From Solibacteraceae bacterium (GTDB lineage: Bacteria; Acidobacteriota; Terriglobia; Bryobacterales; Bryobacteraceae): 64,000 nt of DNA. Every line of letters begins with the position of its first letter. Position 1 is the first letter of the stretch. The notes beneath the pieces were generated by a model that saw nothing but the letters and a program-made list of their open reading frames with translations, was not told the DNA's origin and did not search any database. Of this stretch, positions 8,246-17,465 are shown one piece after another. The position numbers were made by a program, and so were the translations under genes. The DNA lies in assembly GCA_021324015.1 (NCBI GenBank), contig JAJPJX010000207.1, positions 20,106 to 84,105 of the forward strand, read 5' to 3'.

Positions 8246-9115
8246 TTACTCCGCCACTTGCGCCGACTTCGCCAGGCGCTCGCACTCCGCGTTGAATTCG
8301 CAGCCCACCAGCGCGATTGCCGCCATGACGTACATCCACACTAATAAAAGGATGCTGGTGGCGATGCTGCCGTACAGCACGTTGTAATTGGCCAGGTGCC
8401 GGACATACCAGCCGAAACCGGAGGTGGCCAGCAGCCAGAGCACCGTAGCCAGCACAGCGCCGGGCCACACCCCGCTCCAGCGCTGCGGCCGGTACGGCCC
8501 GAAATAGTAAAGCAGGCTGGTCACCAGGATAGTGGCGCCAAAAGCCACCGTGTAGCGCGCCAGGCGGCTGAGCCACTGCCACAGTCCCGTCAGCGGCGAC
8601 CAAACCACGTCCACTTTCATCCAGTGCAACACCAGGCGCTCTACTTGCGTGCCGAACAGCATCAGCAGCGAGGCGCCCACCAGGGGCACAGCGGCCATCA
8701 GCACCAGCGAAATGGCTACCCCGGTGCCTCGCAGAAAACTGCGGTTGCGAGGCACCCGGTAGGCCGCCTGGAAGCCTTCGATCAAGCTCTTGATCACGCT
8801 GGAAGCCGCCCACAGCGAGACCAGCGCGGCCACCACCAGCAACGCCAGCGGCTTGGATCCGCGGACCTGGAACTGCCGCACCACCAGGTCTTCGGTGCCC
8901 GGCGGCAGCACCTCGGAAAGAAACCGCTGGATGGTGTTCGAGACAAACTGCGCGCGGGTTTGCACCAGGATCGTAGCCGCCGACGTCAGCACCGGAAAGA
9001 AGGACAGGATGGCCGAGTAGGCCGCTCCCTTGGCGATGTTGAAGCAATTGTCGTCGAAGGCCGCCAGGAAGCTCCGCTGCAGCAGGTAGAGCAAGGTCCT
9101 CCACGTGAACCGCAC
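8246..9115 (-). CDS. YihY/UPF0761 family inner-membrane protein
   Basis: The family body starts at VRFTWRTLLYLLQRSFLAAF and continues through NCFNIAKGAAYSAILSFFPVLTS, the characteristic N-terminal segment of the YihY (once called RNase BN) family, with about six membrane segments and a C-terminal TSILLLVWMYVMAAIALVGCEFNAE. I use the GTG at 9115 (289 residues); the frame stays open further upstream only as an overlap of dedA in another frame. The function of the family is unsettled. It is the last gene of the cmk-lysC-ppiD-dedA-yihY run, 23 bases after dedA. Confidence 0.85.
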   Translation of the reverse strand: MRFTWRTLLYLLQRSFLAAFDDNCFNIAKGAAYSAILSFFPVLTSAATILVQTRAQFVSNTIQRFLSEVLPPGTEDLVVRQFQVRGSKPLALLVVAALVSLWAASSVIKSLIEGFQAAYRVPRNRSFLRGTGVAISLVLMAAVPLVGASLLMLFGTQVERLVLHWMKVDVVWSPLTGLWQWLSRLARYTVAFGATILVTSLLYYFGPYRPQRWSGVWPGAVLATVLWLLATSGFGWYVRHLANYNVLYGSIATSILLLVWMYVMAAIALVGCEFNAECERLAKSAQVAE

Positions 9116-9138
9116 AGAGCCCAGTATAGCGGCCGGCA

Positions 9139-9807
9139 CTAGCGGCGCGGCACCGCGGCGTCCTCCCGCGGGCGGCGGACTTTCAGAAATTCCCGCACCG
9201 CCGGCAGCAGCGAAATCGCGATAATCGCCAGGATGACTTTGTCGAAGTAGTGCCGCACGAACGGGACGTTGCCCAGCGTGTAGCCCAGCATGGTCATCAG
9301 AAAAACCCAGCCGATGCCCCCGAACAGGTTGTAGGAGACAAAGCGCAGGTAGTTCATCTCTCCCACGCCGGCCACAAAGGGCGCGAAGGTGCGGATGATA
9401 GGCACGAACCGCGCATAGACGATGGTCTTGCCGCCGTACTTCTCGTAGAACTCGTGGGTGCGGATCAGGTGTTCCCGATTGAAGAAGCGCGAGCTGGGCC
9501 GGTTGAAGATGTGCGGCCCGGCGCTGCGGCCAAGAAAATAGCCCACCGTGTCGCCGGCGACTGCGGCCAGCATCAGCAGCGCGTTCACCAGCACGATATT
9601 CAGGTTGCCCGCGCCGGCCACCACACCCACCGTGAAGAGCAGGGAATCGCCGGGCAGAAAAAAGCCCACCAGCAGCCCCGTCTCGGCGAACACCACGGCA
9701 AACAGAAAAGTGTAGCCCAGCCATCCGCCCAAAGCGCTGCTCAGCAGCGCAATCAGGCGCTCCGGCGTGGTCAGGGTCCGCAGAAGGTCCAGCAGTGATT
9801 GAACCAT
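9139..9807 (-). CDS. DedA/VTT-domain membrane protein
   Basis: A 222-residue protein with the DedA signature: an N-terminal AETGLLVGFFLPGDSLLFTVG, then a GDTVGYFLGRSAG loop and the F/Y-x-R motif YARFVPIIRTFAPFVAGVGEMNY. DedA proteins reside in the inner membrane; several members (UptA-type) recycle undecaprenyl phosphate or support membrane homeostasis. The start is 7 bases from the ppiD stop, so it is cotranscribed with it. Confidence 0.92.
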   Translation of the reverse strand: MVQSLLDLLRTLTTPERLIALLSSALGGWLGYTFLFAVVFAETGLLVGFFLPGDSLLFTVGVVAGAGNLNIVLVNALLMLAAVAGDTVGYFLGRSAGPHIFNRPSSRFFNREHLIRTHEFYEKYGGKTIVYARFVPIIRTFAPFVAGVGEMNYLRFVSYNLFGGIGWVFLMTMLGYTLGNVPFVRHYFDKVILAIIAISLLPAVREFLKVRRPREDAAVPRR

Positions 9808-9814
9808 CCGGATC

Positions 9815-11746
9815 CTAGCCGCGATAGTTGGCGATCAGGCGATTCACCACTTGCTGATGAATCTTGATTTTTCCTTCCTGGATCAAGGCCTGGCGCAGCC
9901 CGTCCTCGAACAGGGCGCCGCGGTCTCTCGCCTTACGGTTCTTGAGGTCTTCCCGAATGGCATCCCGCTCCGCCGCCAGTCCCGCCATGTTGGCCTCGGT
10001 GTGCGAGAGAACCTTGTAAACGAGTTTCCCGTCGGCCAGAGCCATGGGACCGACCACGCTGCCCGCCGCCCTGCTGAAAGCCTCCTGCACCAGGACGGCG
10101 GAACCCAGGCCCTCGATGGCGCCCGCGCGGTCAAAGTCGTCCGAGGTTTTCACTTCGAGCCCCATGGACTTGGCTGCCTTCGCCAGATCGCCACCCGCAG
10201 CCTTGGCCTTCTCCGCCAGTTCGCTGGCCTGCTGATCCACCAGCTTGGTGAGCTTATCCTTGATGACCTGATCGCGTACCTGGCTCTCCGCCTCCTCGAA
10301 GGTGGCAGGGTGCGCGGGGGTCACGCCGGTCACCACCGCCATCACCAGCTTGTCGCCCGCGAGCAGGACGGGCTGCGAAACCTGGCCCAGCTTCAGACCC
10401 GCGATGGACTCGTCGAAGTCCTTGTTGATGCCGATTCCGGGTACCGGGCTGCCCGCCGCCAGGTTGTCATACTTGTTCACGTCCGCGTGCAGCTCTTGAG
10501 CCGCCTTCTCCGGATGCATCGGGTCCTTGGTCAGCATCGCCTGGAGCTTGTCGGAGAGCGACTGCATCATGTCGGTCACCTGCTGCTTCCGGTATTCCGA
10601 AGCCAACTGGTTCTTGGCCTCCTCGAAGGGCTGCAAGCGGGCGTCTTCGTGTGCCAGGACCTGAATGATGTGGTAGCCGTACTGCGTTTTCACCAGGTCG
10701 CTGATCTCGTGGGGCTTCAGCGAGAAGGCGACCTTTTCGAACTCCGGCACCGTCTGCCCGCGAACCACCCAGTCCGGCAGTTCCCCGCCTTTGGCGGCCG
10801 AGCCCGTGTCTTCGGAGTTCTTCTTGGCCAGCTCGGCGAAGTCCGCGCCGGCTTTGATCTTCTTGAGCAGGTCCTCCGCCTTGGCCTTGATCTGAGCCTC
10901 CTCGGCCGGGCTTTTGTCCGTGGTCTTCAGCAGGATGTGCCGCACCTTCACCCGCTCGGGGGTGCGGAAGCGGTCCTTGCTTTGGTTGTACAGGCGCTGG
11001 AGGTCGGCGTCGGTGGGGGTGATGGTCTGCTCGAGCTTCGCCGGATCCAGGGTCACTACCGTCAGGCTGCGTTTTTCCGGAACCTGGAAGGCGCCCTTAT
11101 TAGCGTCGTAGGCGGCGCGCAGCTCTTCGGGAGTCGGCTTGATCTCCTGCCGCAGCTTGTCGTTGGCAATCTTGACGTACTCGATCTTCACCTTCTCCTT
11201 GCGCTTACGGTAGTCCTGCTCGATCTCCGCCGGTGAGACCACGATGCCCGCAAGCGCCACGTCGCGCAGCTTCGAAGCCAGCAGTTGCCGGGAGAGGCTC
11301 TGCTCAAACTCGGGGATGGTCAGGTTTTGCTGCGCCAGCACCATGGAATAGACGTCCTTGCCCACGAATTTGCCGTCCTGGAACAGGTTGGGCAGGATGG
11401 TGCGGATGGCGTTGGCCAGGTCCGCGTCGGAAACCTGGTAACCCAGTCTCTTGGCCTCGTATGCCAGCGCCTGTTCGGTGACCATCTGGTCGATGACCTG
11501 GGGAATGAAGGTGGGGATGAATTCGGCCGGAACCTGCCTGTTCCGCATGGCCTGCTGCAACTGGCGCTGGACTTCCAGCAGCGTGACCTGGTCTTTGCCC
11601 ACATCCGCGATGACCGTGTCGCCTTCGCCGCTTCCCGAGCCGTAGCTGGGAATCAGGTAGGTGAGCATGGAAAGGGAAACCAGGATCAACAGCGCGCCCA
11701 GGAAAAAACGCACCACTTTGTCCCGGCTGCGAAACAGGTTAAACAT
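9815..11746 (-). CDS. ppiD: PpiD-like periplasmic peptidyl-prolyl isomerase/chaperone
   Basis: A 643-residue membrane-anchored foldase. One transmembrane segment lies near residues 14-32 (FFLGALLILVSLSMLTYLIP), followed by a SurA-N-type chaperone region (residues 40-200) and a parvulin domain starting VKVRHILLKT near residue 268 with GGELPDWV and TQYGYHIIQV. A long C-terminal region follows. The architecture matches E. coli PpiD, which works at the periplasmic exit of the Sec translocon. A strong GAGGAGAT site precedes the ATG. It follows lysC by 48 bases in the operon. Confidence 0.92.
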   Translation of the reverse strand: MFNLFRSRDKVVRFFLGALLILVSLSMLTYLIPSYGSGSGEGDTVIADVGKDQVTLLEVQRQLQQAMRNRQVPAEFIPTFIPQVIDQMVTEQALAYEAKRLGYQVSDADLANAIRTILPNLFQDGKFVGKDVYSMVLAQQNLTIPEFEQSLSRQLLASKLRDVALAGIVVSPAEIEQDYRKRKEKVKIEYVKIANDKLRQEIKPTPEELRAAYDANKGAFQVPEKRSLTVVTLDPAKLEQTITPTDADLQRLYNQSKDRFRTPERVKVRHILLKTTDKSPAEEAQIKAKAEDLLKKIKAGADFAELAKKNSEDTGSAAKGGELPDWVVRGQTVPEFEKVAFSLKPHEISDLVKTQYGYHIIQVLAHEDARLQPFEEAKNQLASEYRKQQVTDMMQSLSDKLQAMLTKDPMHPEKAAQELHADVNKYDNLAAGSPVPGIGINKDFDESIAGLKLGQVSQPVLLAGDKLVMAVVTGVTPAHPATFEEAESQVRDQVIKDKLTKLVDQQASELAEKAKAAGGDLAKAAKSMGLEVKTSDDFDRAGAIEGLGSAVLVQEAFSRAAGSVVGPMALADGKLVYKVLSHTEANMAGLAAERDAIREDLKNRKARDRGALFEDGLRQALIQEGKIKIHQQVVNRLIANYRG

Positions 11747-11794
11747 TACAAAAATCTCCTCGGAGGGGAAGTTTCAGTATATCGAATCCGGGGC

Positions 11795-13222
11795 TCACGC
11801 GCCGGGGCGGAGCGCGGCCGCCCCCATGCCGCACTCGCTGTGCACCGCGCGGACGGCTTTCTCCAACCCGTCCCGCCGCACCACGATGGCGATGGTGAGT
11901 TCGCTGGATCCCTGCGCGATGGCGATGATATTGACGTTCTCGCGCGAAATCGCCGTGAAGATGCGCCCGGCCAACCCCGGCGTGCCCCGCATGCCTTCCC
12001 CCACCACGGCCAGGAGCCCGACCTGTTCATCCACCTGGAGGGGACGCACGTAGCCGTGCGCCAGCTCCAGCGCCAGGGCGGACTCGAGCGCCTGCACCGT
12101 GTGGGCCAACTCCTCCGTGCGCACCAGAAAGCAGAAACTCTGCCGGTAGCTGGAACTGGAGAGCGCCAGCACCTCCACGTTGGACCGTGCCAGCGCATCC
12201 AGGGCCCGCGCGGTGAGGTGCGCGCCGCTGATTTCCGGGCTGCCGGGTTCGAGCGAGATCAGCGCCACTTTGGCCAGGGAGGTCACGGCCCGGGCGCCGC
12301 TCGAAACCGGGATGCGCGGCACGATGCGAGTGCCCAGCTTCTCCGGAGCGAAGCTGTTCTTGCTCCAGACCGGAATCTGTTTGTCGATCAGCGGGGCCAG
12401 CGTCCGCGGGTGCAGCACCTTGGCGCCGTTGTAGGCCAGCTCGGCGGCTTCCGCATAAGTCACCTCCGGCAGCACGGCGGCGGCCGGCACCAGCCGCGGA
12501 TCGGCCGTCATGATGCCGTCTACATCCGTCCAGATCCACAGCTCGGAGGCGTCCAGGGCGGCGGCCAGGATGGAGGCGGAAAAATCCGATCCGCCGCGCC
12601 CCAGCGTGGTGGGGCGGCCATCGGCCGTAGCGCCGTTGAAACCTGTCAGCACCGGGATGGCACCACTCTCCAGGTGCGGCAGCAGCCGCTCCCGGGCCCG
12701 CGCGCGGGTGGGCTCCATCAGGGGCGAGGCGTTGCCGAATACCGCGTCGGTCACCACTACTTCGGCGGCGTTCACGGCAGCGGCAGGCGCGCCTTCGGCA
12801 TTCAGAAACGCCGTGATCAGCAGCGCGGAGAGGCGCTCGCCGATCGCCACGGCCTCGTCCACCGAGCGCGGCGGCAGCTCGTTGAGCATCAGCATGCCAC
12901 CCGAAATCCGCTCAAATTCGGCAATCAGCGCCCGCACACCTTCCTCGGCCGCCCCGCGGCCCTTCGCCGGCAGCAGCTCCCGGCAGGCCTCCAGGTGCCG
13001 CGCGCGCAGCTTGGCCAGGTTGGCTTCCATCCCCGCGCGGTCGCCCGCCTCGGCGTGCCGCATGGTGTCCAGCAGCAGGTCCGTGATCTTCGACATGGCC
13101 GACACCACCAGGCACACCGGCCGGAGCTCGCGCTGCTCGCGGGCGATGCGCGCCGCCACCTTGATGCGCTCGGCCGAGCCCATGCTGGTACCGCCGAATT
13201 TCATCACCAACAAATCGTTCAA
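11795..13222 (-). CDS. lysC: aspartate kinase, monofunctional
   Basis: A 475-residue aspartokinase catalysing the first step of the lysine, threonine and methionine pathway. It has the N-terminal VMKFGGTSMGSAERI, the catalytic GRGGSDFSA, TDVDGIMTADPR and two C-terminal ACT domains (GLLAVVGEGMRGTPG, NVNIIAIAQGSSEL), the region that binds feedback inhibitors. I choose TTG 13222 as the start: AAGGA lies six bases before it, and TTGA overlaps the cmk stop. The GTG (13207) and ATG (13204) just downstream lack such a site. No fused homoserine dehydrogenase is present. Confidence 0.94.
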   Translation of the reverse strand: MNDLLVMKFGGTSMGSAERIKVAARIAREQRELRPVCLVVSAMSKITDLLLDTMRHAEAGDRAGMEANLAKLRARHLEACRELLPAKGRGAAEEGVRALIAEFERISGGMLMLNELPPRSVDEAVAIGERLSALLITAFLNAEGAPAAAVNAAEVVVTDAVFGNASPLMEPTRARARERLLPHLESGAIPVLTGFNGATADGRPTTLGRGGSDFSASILAAALDASELWIWTDVDGIMTADPRLVPAAAVLPEVTYAEAAELAYNGAKVLHPRTLAPLIDKQIPVWSKNSFAPEKLGTRIVPRIPVSSGARAVTSLAKVALISLEPGSPEISGAHLTARALDALARSNVEVLALSSSSYRQSFCFLVRTEELAHTVQALESALALELAHGYVRPLQVDEQVGLLAVVGEGMRGTPGLAGRIFTAISRENVNIIAIAQGSSELTIAIVVRRDGLEKAVRAVHSECGMGAAALRPGA

Positions 13223-13914
13223 CGAAAATCCTTTCCGTTCGACACCCGCGCCCGCACCAGCCGCAGGATCTCTTCTTCCACCTGCTCGATGGTGAGCCCC
13301 GTGGAATCCAGGTAGACCGCGTCCGGCGCCTGCGCCAGGGGCGCTTCCGCGCGGCTGCGGTCGCGTTGGTCGCGCTCCCGGATCTGTTCCTCGAGGGTCT
13401 CGGCGGTGACCGGCTGCCCCTGCGCCTGAAAATCGATCAGCCGCCGGCGCACGCGCTCCGGCTGGCTGGCGTCCAGGAATACCTTCACGTCCGCGTTGGG
13501 GAAAACCACCGTTCCGATGTCCCGCCCCTCCATCACGACGCTGGTCCGTGCGCCCATCTCGCGCTGCTTCTCCACCATAGCCCGCCGCACGCCGGGCAGC
13601 ACCGCGATCACCGAGGCCGCCTCGCCCACTTCCGCCGTGCGGATGGCGTCGGTGACCTCCTCGCCGTTCAGCAAAACCCGCCCGCCGGGTTCCAGATCGA
13701 TGCGGGCGGCCTTGGCAAGTTGCTCGGTGCGGTGCATGTCCGACAGATCCACCCCCCGCCGCAGCGCCCACAGGCTTACGGCGCGGTACATCGCGCCCGT
13801 ATCGATATACGTGAAGCCCAGCCGCGCCGCCAGCCGCTTGGCAATGGTGCTTTTTCCCGCGCCGGCCGGGCCGTCGATAGCTACCACTACGCGCCGAGTT
13901 GATCCGTCTGCCAC
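13219..13914 (-). CDS. cmk: cytidylate kinase
   Basis: A 231-residue CMP/dCMP kinase. The P-loop IDGPAGAGKSTIAKRLA is at about residues 13-29, followed by YIDTGAMYRAV and VVMEGRDIGTVVFPNADVKV, all diagnostic of Cmk, and the C-terminal DSTGLTIEQVEEEI. It supplies CDP for nucleotide and lipid synthesis. It heads the operon and its TGA overlaps the lysC TTG start by four bases. Confidence 0.96.
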   Translation of the reverse strand: MADGSTRRVVVAIDGPAGAGKSTIAKRLAARLGFTYIDTGAMYRAVSLWALRRGVDLSDMHRTEQLAKAARIDLEPGGRVLLNGEEVTDAIRTAEVGEAASVIAVLPGVRRAMVEKQREMGARTSVVMEGRDIGTVVFPNADVKVFLDASQPERVRRRLIDFQAQGQPVTAETLEEQIRERDQRDRSRAEAPLAQAPDAVYLDSTGLTIEQVEEEILRLVRARVSNGKDFR

Positions 13915-13947
13915 GGGCCCCCGTCCGTTTCAGGATTTTGTCGGTAC

Positions 13948-14361
13948 ATGGACAGTAGAATAGCAGGAGGGATGGGCCCGGATGAATTTGACCGCCTGGT
14001 GGCGGAGGCCTACGCGCGCATACCGGCCCGCTTCCGGCGGCGGCTCTGCAACCTCGCTCTGGTGGTCGAGCAGGAACCCTCGGCTGAGCAACTCGTCCAG
14101 GCGGGCACGCGCCGCGGCGCCACGCTTCTGGGCCTCTACCAGGGCCGTCCGCTGACCGAGCGGAGCGTCTTCGAAAGCTTTCGCATGCCGGACCGGATCA
14201 CCATTTTCCAGGGCCCGCACGAACGGCTGGCGCGCGACCTAGCCCATCTGCGCAAGCTGGTCGAAGACACCGTCTGGCACGAAGTGGCGCACTATTTCGG
14301 AATGGACGAGCCGCGCGTACGGGCGGCCGAACGGCGCCGCCGCCCGCGCCGTGCAGGCTAG
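13948..14361 (+). CDS. small zincin-like metallopeptidase family protein
   Basis: A 137-residue protein with the zinc motif HEVAHYFGMDE near its C-terminus, and the N-terminal DEFDRLVAEAYARIPARF plus LGLYQGRPLTER typical of the minimal zincins of PF06262 (UPF-type metallopeptidase family). The ATG at 13948 or the internal ATG at 13972 could be the start; homologues begin close to the latter. It is transcribed divergently from cmk with 33 bases between. The Arg-rich tail is not conserved in wording. The substrate is unknown. Confidence 0.85.
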   Translation: MDSRIAGGMGPDEFDRLVAEAYARIPARFRRRLCNLALVVEQEPSAEQLVQAGTRRGATLLGLYQGRPLTERSVFESFRMPDRITIFQGPHERLARDLAHLRKLVEDTVWHEVAHYFGMDEPRVRAAERRRRPRRAG

Positions 14362-14398
14362 GCTAATGCCGGAACCCTGAACGTCCGATCAATCCGGT

Positions 14399-15244
14399 GT
14401 GCCTCGAATCGCGGATCCCCTCTCCGAAAATCTCCCCGGGGTGGACCTGACCTCGGATGCTCCCGCTCTGGATCCAGTCACCCGTCTCGCCTGCCGGCTA
14501 TTCGGTGTGCCTCTGGCCGCACTTAGCTTCCGAAGCCCCGGCGGGAGCACCCTCGGCTGGGTCGGCAACAGCGCTTTCGAAAACCGGGATTTTGACGCCC
14601 TGCTGACTGTCCTGCACCCGCCGGAGGCCATCCCAACCGGCCCGGAGGACGACCGCCTCGCCGGGCTGCACCTGCATTCGGGCTTTGCGCCGGGCTTCGT
14701 GGCCGCCGCGCCGCTGATTTCCTCGCGGGGAGGGGACATCGGGCTGTTTTGGATCATGGACTCCCGCCCCCGCCTCACCGGGTTCGACCTGGCGGCGCTC
14801 GAAGATATCGCGCGGCTCACCGTCGCGCAGATCGAGCTTCGCAGCGATCTCCGGCGGAATCGCAGGATTGCGGCCCAGGAGCGCCTCTGCCGGGCCTTGG
14901 TCGAAACCATCCGGGATGCCGTCATGATTCTGGATCCCGACGGCGCCTTGCACTTCGCCAGCCCGGCGGTGGCAAACGTTCTGGGGTACCGGCCGGAGGA
15001 ATTGCAGGGCCGTAATTTCCTGGACCTGGTGCTAGCTCCGGACGTGCACCGCCTCCGGGAAACACTCCGGCGTCCCGCAGACGGATATGCCCCGCCCGAG
15101 CGCCTCCTGGTACGCCGCAAAGAAGGCACCATCCGAACCTTGGAAGCGGTAGGCCACCCGCTGCTGGATGGCGGCGTGGTCAGTGCGGTCGTGCTCACCT
15201 GCCGCGATATCTCCGAGCGTCCCCGCACTCTCGAAAATACCTGA
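14399..15244 (+). CDS. GAF-PAS sensory protein without output domain
   Basis: A 281-residue soluble protein with a GTG start. Residues about 25-150 look like a GAF domain (LACRLFGVPLAALSF, LISSRGGDIGLFWIMD, ALEDIARLTVAQIE). Residues about 165-275 form a PAS domain (AVMILDPDGALHFASPAVAN, VLGYRPEELQGRNFLDLV) ending in the PAC wording VVLTCRDISER. There is no kinase, GGDEF or helix-turn-helix region, so it must act through a partner that is not evident nearby. It converges on the pseudopilin-like gene. Confidence 0.75.
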   Translation: MPRIADPLSENLPGVDLTSDAPALDPVTRLACRLFGVPLAALSFRSPGGSTLGWVGNSAFENRDFDALLTVLHPPEAIPTGPEDDRLAGLHLHSGFAPGFVAAAPLISSRGGDIGLFWIMDSRPRLTGFDLAALEDIARLTVAQIELRSDLRRNRRIAAQERLCRALVETIRDAVMILDPDGALHFASPAVANVLGYRPEELQGRNFLDLVLAPDVHRLRETLRRPADGYAPPERLLVRRKEGTIRTLEAVGHPLLDGGVVSAVVLTCRDISERPRTLENT

Positions 15245-15261
15245 GCCCCGCCGCGCTCGGA

Positions 15262-16758
15262 TCAAGGCTGCTGCTGCACCTGCGTGGGCGGGAGCTGCGG
15301 CGTTTGGCCGAAGCCCGGAGTGAACCCGCCCGGCGCCGGAGCCGGCTGCGTCTGCCCAAAACCCGACTGGCCGAAGCCGGATTGCCCAAGTCCGGACTGG
15401 CCGAAGCCCGACGACTGCCCGCCAATCGGCTGCCCAAAACCGGATTGCCCGGGCATTTGCCCCATCTGCGAGGCCGGAGTGCCCATCACCCCTCCAGGCC
15501 TTCCTCCGGCCAGGGAGCGGTCTTTGCTGATATCGTAGATGAACTCCCACTCGTTGTACTTCTGGTGGTCGTTGTACACCTTAATGGCTTCTTCTTCGTC
15601 GGTGCTGGCCACCCCGGCGATTCCTCCGCCGATTTGCATGCCACCCGGGAACGAAGAGGTGGGCATACCGCCGGGGCGCGGACTGGTCAGAATTTGCTGG
15701 ATCATCTGCACTGCCGCGTTGGGCATTGGCCCGGCCGCTCCCGGAGTCATCCCCGGCTGGCCGCCCGGGAATCCCGGGACGGCACCCTGCGCACCCGGCT
15801 GTGTTGAATAAGGGTAGGCCGCCATCCCCCCGGTCTGCGAATTCACCGGAGTTCCCGGGTATCCTGCCGGAACCCCTCCGGGGACCACGGCGGGATAGGG
15901 CTGTGCGCCGGGAAACGTCTGTGCGCCGGGAAACGTCTGCGCACCGGGCACCCCCTGCATACCGGGGTTCGGCTGGCCGGTGGGAAACGGCTGTCCCATG
16001 ACGTACGGCTGGTTCGCGGAAACCGGCTGGCCGGCGGGATTTACCAGCCCCCCGGGGAACGTTTGCGCCCCGGGAAACGGTTGCGCGGGATTCACGGTCT
16101 GCGCCTGGCCCGGAAACGTGGTTTGCCCGGGAACCACGGTCTGGCCCGGATAGGCCGTCTGGCCAGGGTAGGCGGGAGCCGGAGCGATGCCCGCCACGCC
16201 AGCGGAAACCGCGCCGCCCGCACCCGCCGTTCCGTCCGCTCCCGGGACGCCGCCGGGCATTTGTCCGGCCATGCCCGAATCACTGGGGCGGCGGCGCATC
16301 GCCGGATTCCCCGGCTGCTGGCCTTGCTGCGGCGTCGAACCGATGATCGGTCCCTCCCCAATGAACGTATTGGCTTCTTTTTTCTCCTGGTTGGGGTTGT
16401 TCTGGTTCGGCTTGCTGTTGATGGAATCGAGCAGCACGCCCCCTGGACCGACTTTGATCAGGCGCCATTTCTCTTTCCCCGTCATCGGGTCGGGGTAGCG
16501 CCGCCGCAGATAGCGCCGGTTGTTGAAGTTTTCCAGCTCATCCAGAGTGGCCGGGTAGCGGTTGTTCTGGCGCACGAACATCTGAATCGCGCGCTTGTAC
16601 TGCTCCCCGCGGTCGATCAGCAACTGCTCCTTGGCTCGCTGCGATTCGAAAGCCACGCGCGGCAGTTCCATGTACAGCGAGATAGCGATGCAGGCGGCCA
16701 TCAGGAACACCAGCAGCAGCGCGTAGCCCGATTCTCCCCGCCCGGACCGCCGGTTCAT
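15262..16758 (-). CDS. pseudopilin-like protein with a long Pro/Gly-rich repeat region
   Basis: A 498-residue protein. The N-terminus (RGESGYALLLVFLMAACIA) resembles a prepilin helix with a Gly before the hydrophobic stretch but no Glu at position 5. Then comes a GspG-like region (AIQMFVRQNNRYPATLDEL, YLRRRYPDP). From about residue 140 the sequence is dominated by degenerate units such as PGQT, FPGAQ and PGAQTF, followed near 395 by YNEWEFIYDISKD and a run of SGFGQ-type units. The N-terminal half suggests a secretion or pilus subunit; the low-complexity half is of unknown role. It is the last gene of the operon, its start overlapping the preceding stop by four bases. Confidence 0.75.
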   Translation of the reverse strand: MNRRSGRGESGYALLLVFLMAACIAISLYMELPRVAFESQRAKEQLLIDRGEQYKRAIQMFVRQNNRYPATLDELENFNNRRYLRRRYPDPMTGKEKWRLIKVGPGGVLLDSINSKPNQNNPNQEKKEANTFIGEGPIIGSTPQQGQQPGNPAMRRRPSDSGMAGQMPGGVPGADGTAGAGGAVSAGVAGIAPAPAYPGQTAYPGQTVVPGQTTFPGQAQTVNPAQPFPGAQTFPGGLVNPAGQPVSANQPYVMGQPFPTGQPNPGMQGVPGAQTFPGAQTFPGAQPYPAVVPGGVPAGYPGTPVNSQTGGMAAYPYSTQPGAQGAVPGFPGGQPGMTPGAAGPMPNAAVQMIQQILTSPRPGGMPTSSFPGGMQIGGGIAGVASTDEEEAIKVYNDHQKYNEWEFIYDISKDRSLAGGRPGGVMGTPASQMGQMPGQSGFGQPIGGQSSGFGQSGLGQSGFGQSGFGQTQPAPAPGGFTPGFGQTPQLPPTQVQQQP

Positions 16759-17465
16759 CCCACCGCCTCCTCCTGCAAAGGCAGAGTCTGCTGGGTCTTC
16801 GATTCGGTGTCCTCCATGACCACCGAGTTAATGCCGATGCGCACCACGCGGTAGCGCTTCTTCAGCACGTCCCCCTCGGTAGCCACCAAGATGTCTTCGC
16901 CATCCAGAAAGAACGCTTTCTTCCTGGCATCGCCGTGCATGGTCGAGTAACCGTAGTACTTCAGGTTGATCGGCGCGGGCGGCGGCTTGCTCGGGCTCCC
17001 GTTGCTGGCCTTCTTCGCCTGTTCTTGGGCAATCTGTAATGGAGTCTTGGGAACCACCTTCGGCTCGGGGCCTTTAAGCGCCGGCGGTGGAGGCGCGGTA
17101 GAAAACTGGAACAGGTTCCGCTGCCCGCCCTGGAGTTCCACTGCCTGCACCTTGGCCAGCAGGTCCAGCCGCAGAGTGGGGTCGATGGACATAGGATCCG
17201 GGCGCTCCTCGCCTTGCGGCAGCTTCAGCGACGGATGGAAGTCCTCGCTGTCGCGCAGCCGGCCACCGGCGCGGCGCACGGGTGTTGCCGGCACACGGGC
17301 CGCGCTGGGTGCGCTCTTCACCGCCGGCGCGGAAACGGCCGCCCGCGTCTCCGCTGGCGGACCGCCGGCGGGCTGGGAGAGCACATTGGCGTAGAACAGG
17401 TATCCCCCCACCAGCAGCAGACCCGCCAGCATGGCTACCTTCTTCGGCTCCGCCCCTACTTTCAT
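16755..17465 (-). CDS. membrane-anchored periplasmic protein of the pilus/secretion operon (PilP/GspC-like position)
   Basis: A 236-residue protein with an N-terminal membrane segment (VAMLAGLLLVGGYLFYANVL), a Pro/Ala-rich linker, and a C-terminal domain reading INLKYYGYS, AFFLDGEDILVATEGDVL and RYRVVRIGINSVVMED. That C-terminal pattern of a beta-rich domain judging a stored or processed value is like PilP and the HR domain of GspC. The gene sits where pilP would be, after the PilO-like gene, and overlaps both neighbours by four bases. The assignment rests on position and fold-like pattern. Confidence 0.65.
   Translation of the reverse strand: MKVGAEPKKVAMLAGLLLVGGYLFYANVLSQPAGGPPAETRAAVSAPAVKSAPSAARVPATPVRRAGGRLRDSEDFHPSLKLPQGEERPDPMSIDPTLRLDLLAKVQAVELQGGQRNLFQFSTAPPPPALKGPEPKVVPKTPLQIAQEQAKKASNGSPSKPPPAPINLKYYGYSTMHGDARKKAFFLDGEDILVATEGDVLKKRYRVVRIGINSVVMEDTESKTQQTLPLQEEAVG

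Noticed and set aside
11285..13315. Long plus-strand open frame of 676 codons
   Set aside because: It is antisense to lysC and ppiD, which both have full family motifs.
15880..15960. Short repeated units that might suggest a CRISPR array
   Set aside because: The repeats are in frame and encode PG-rich amino-acid units; there is no spacer pattern and no cas gene.
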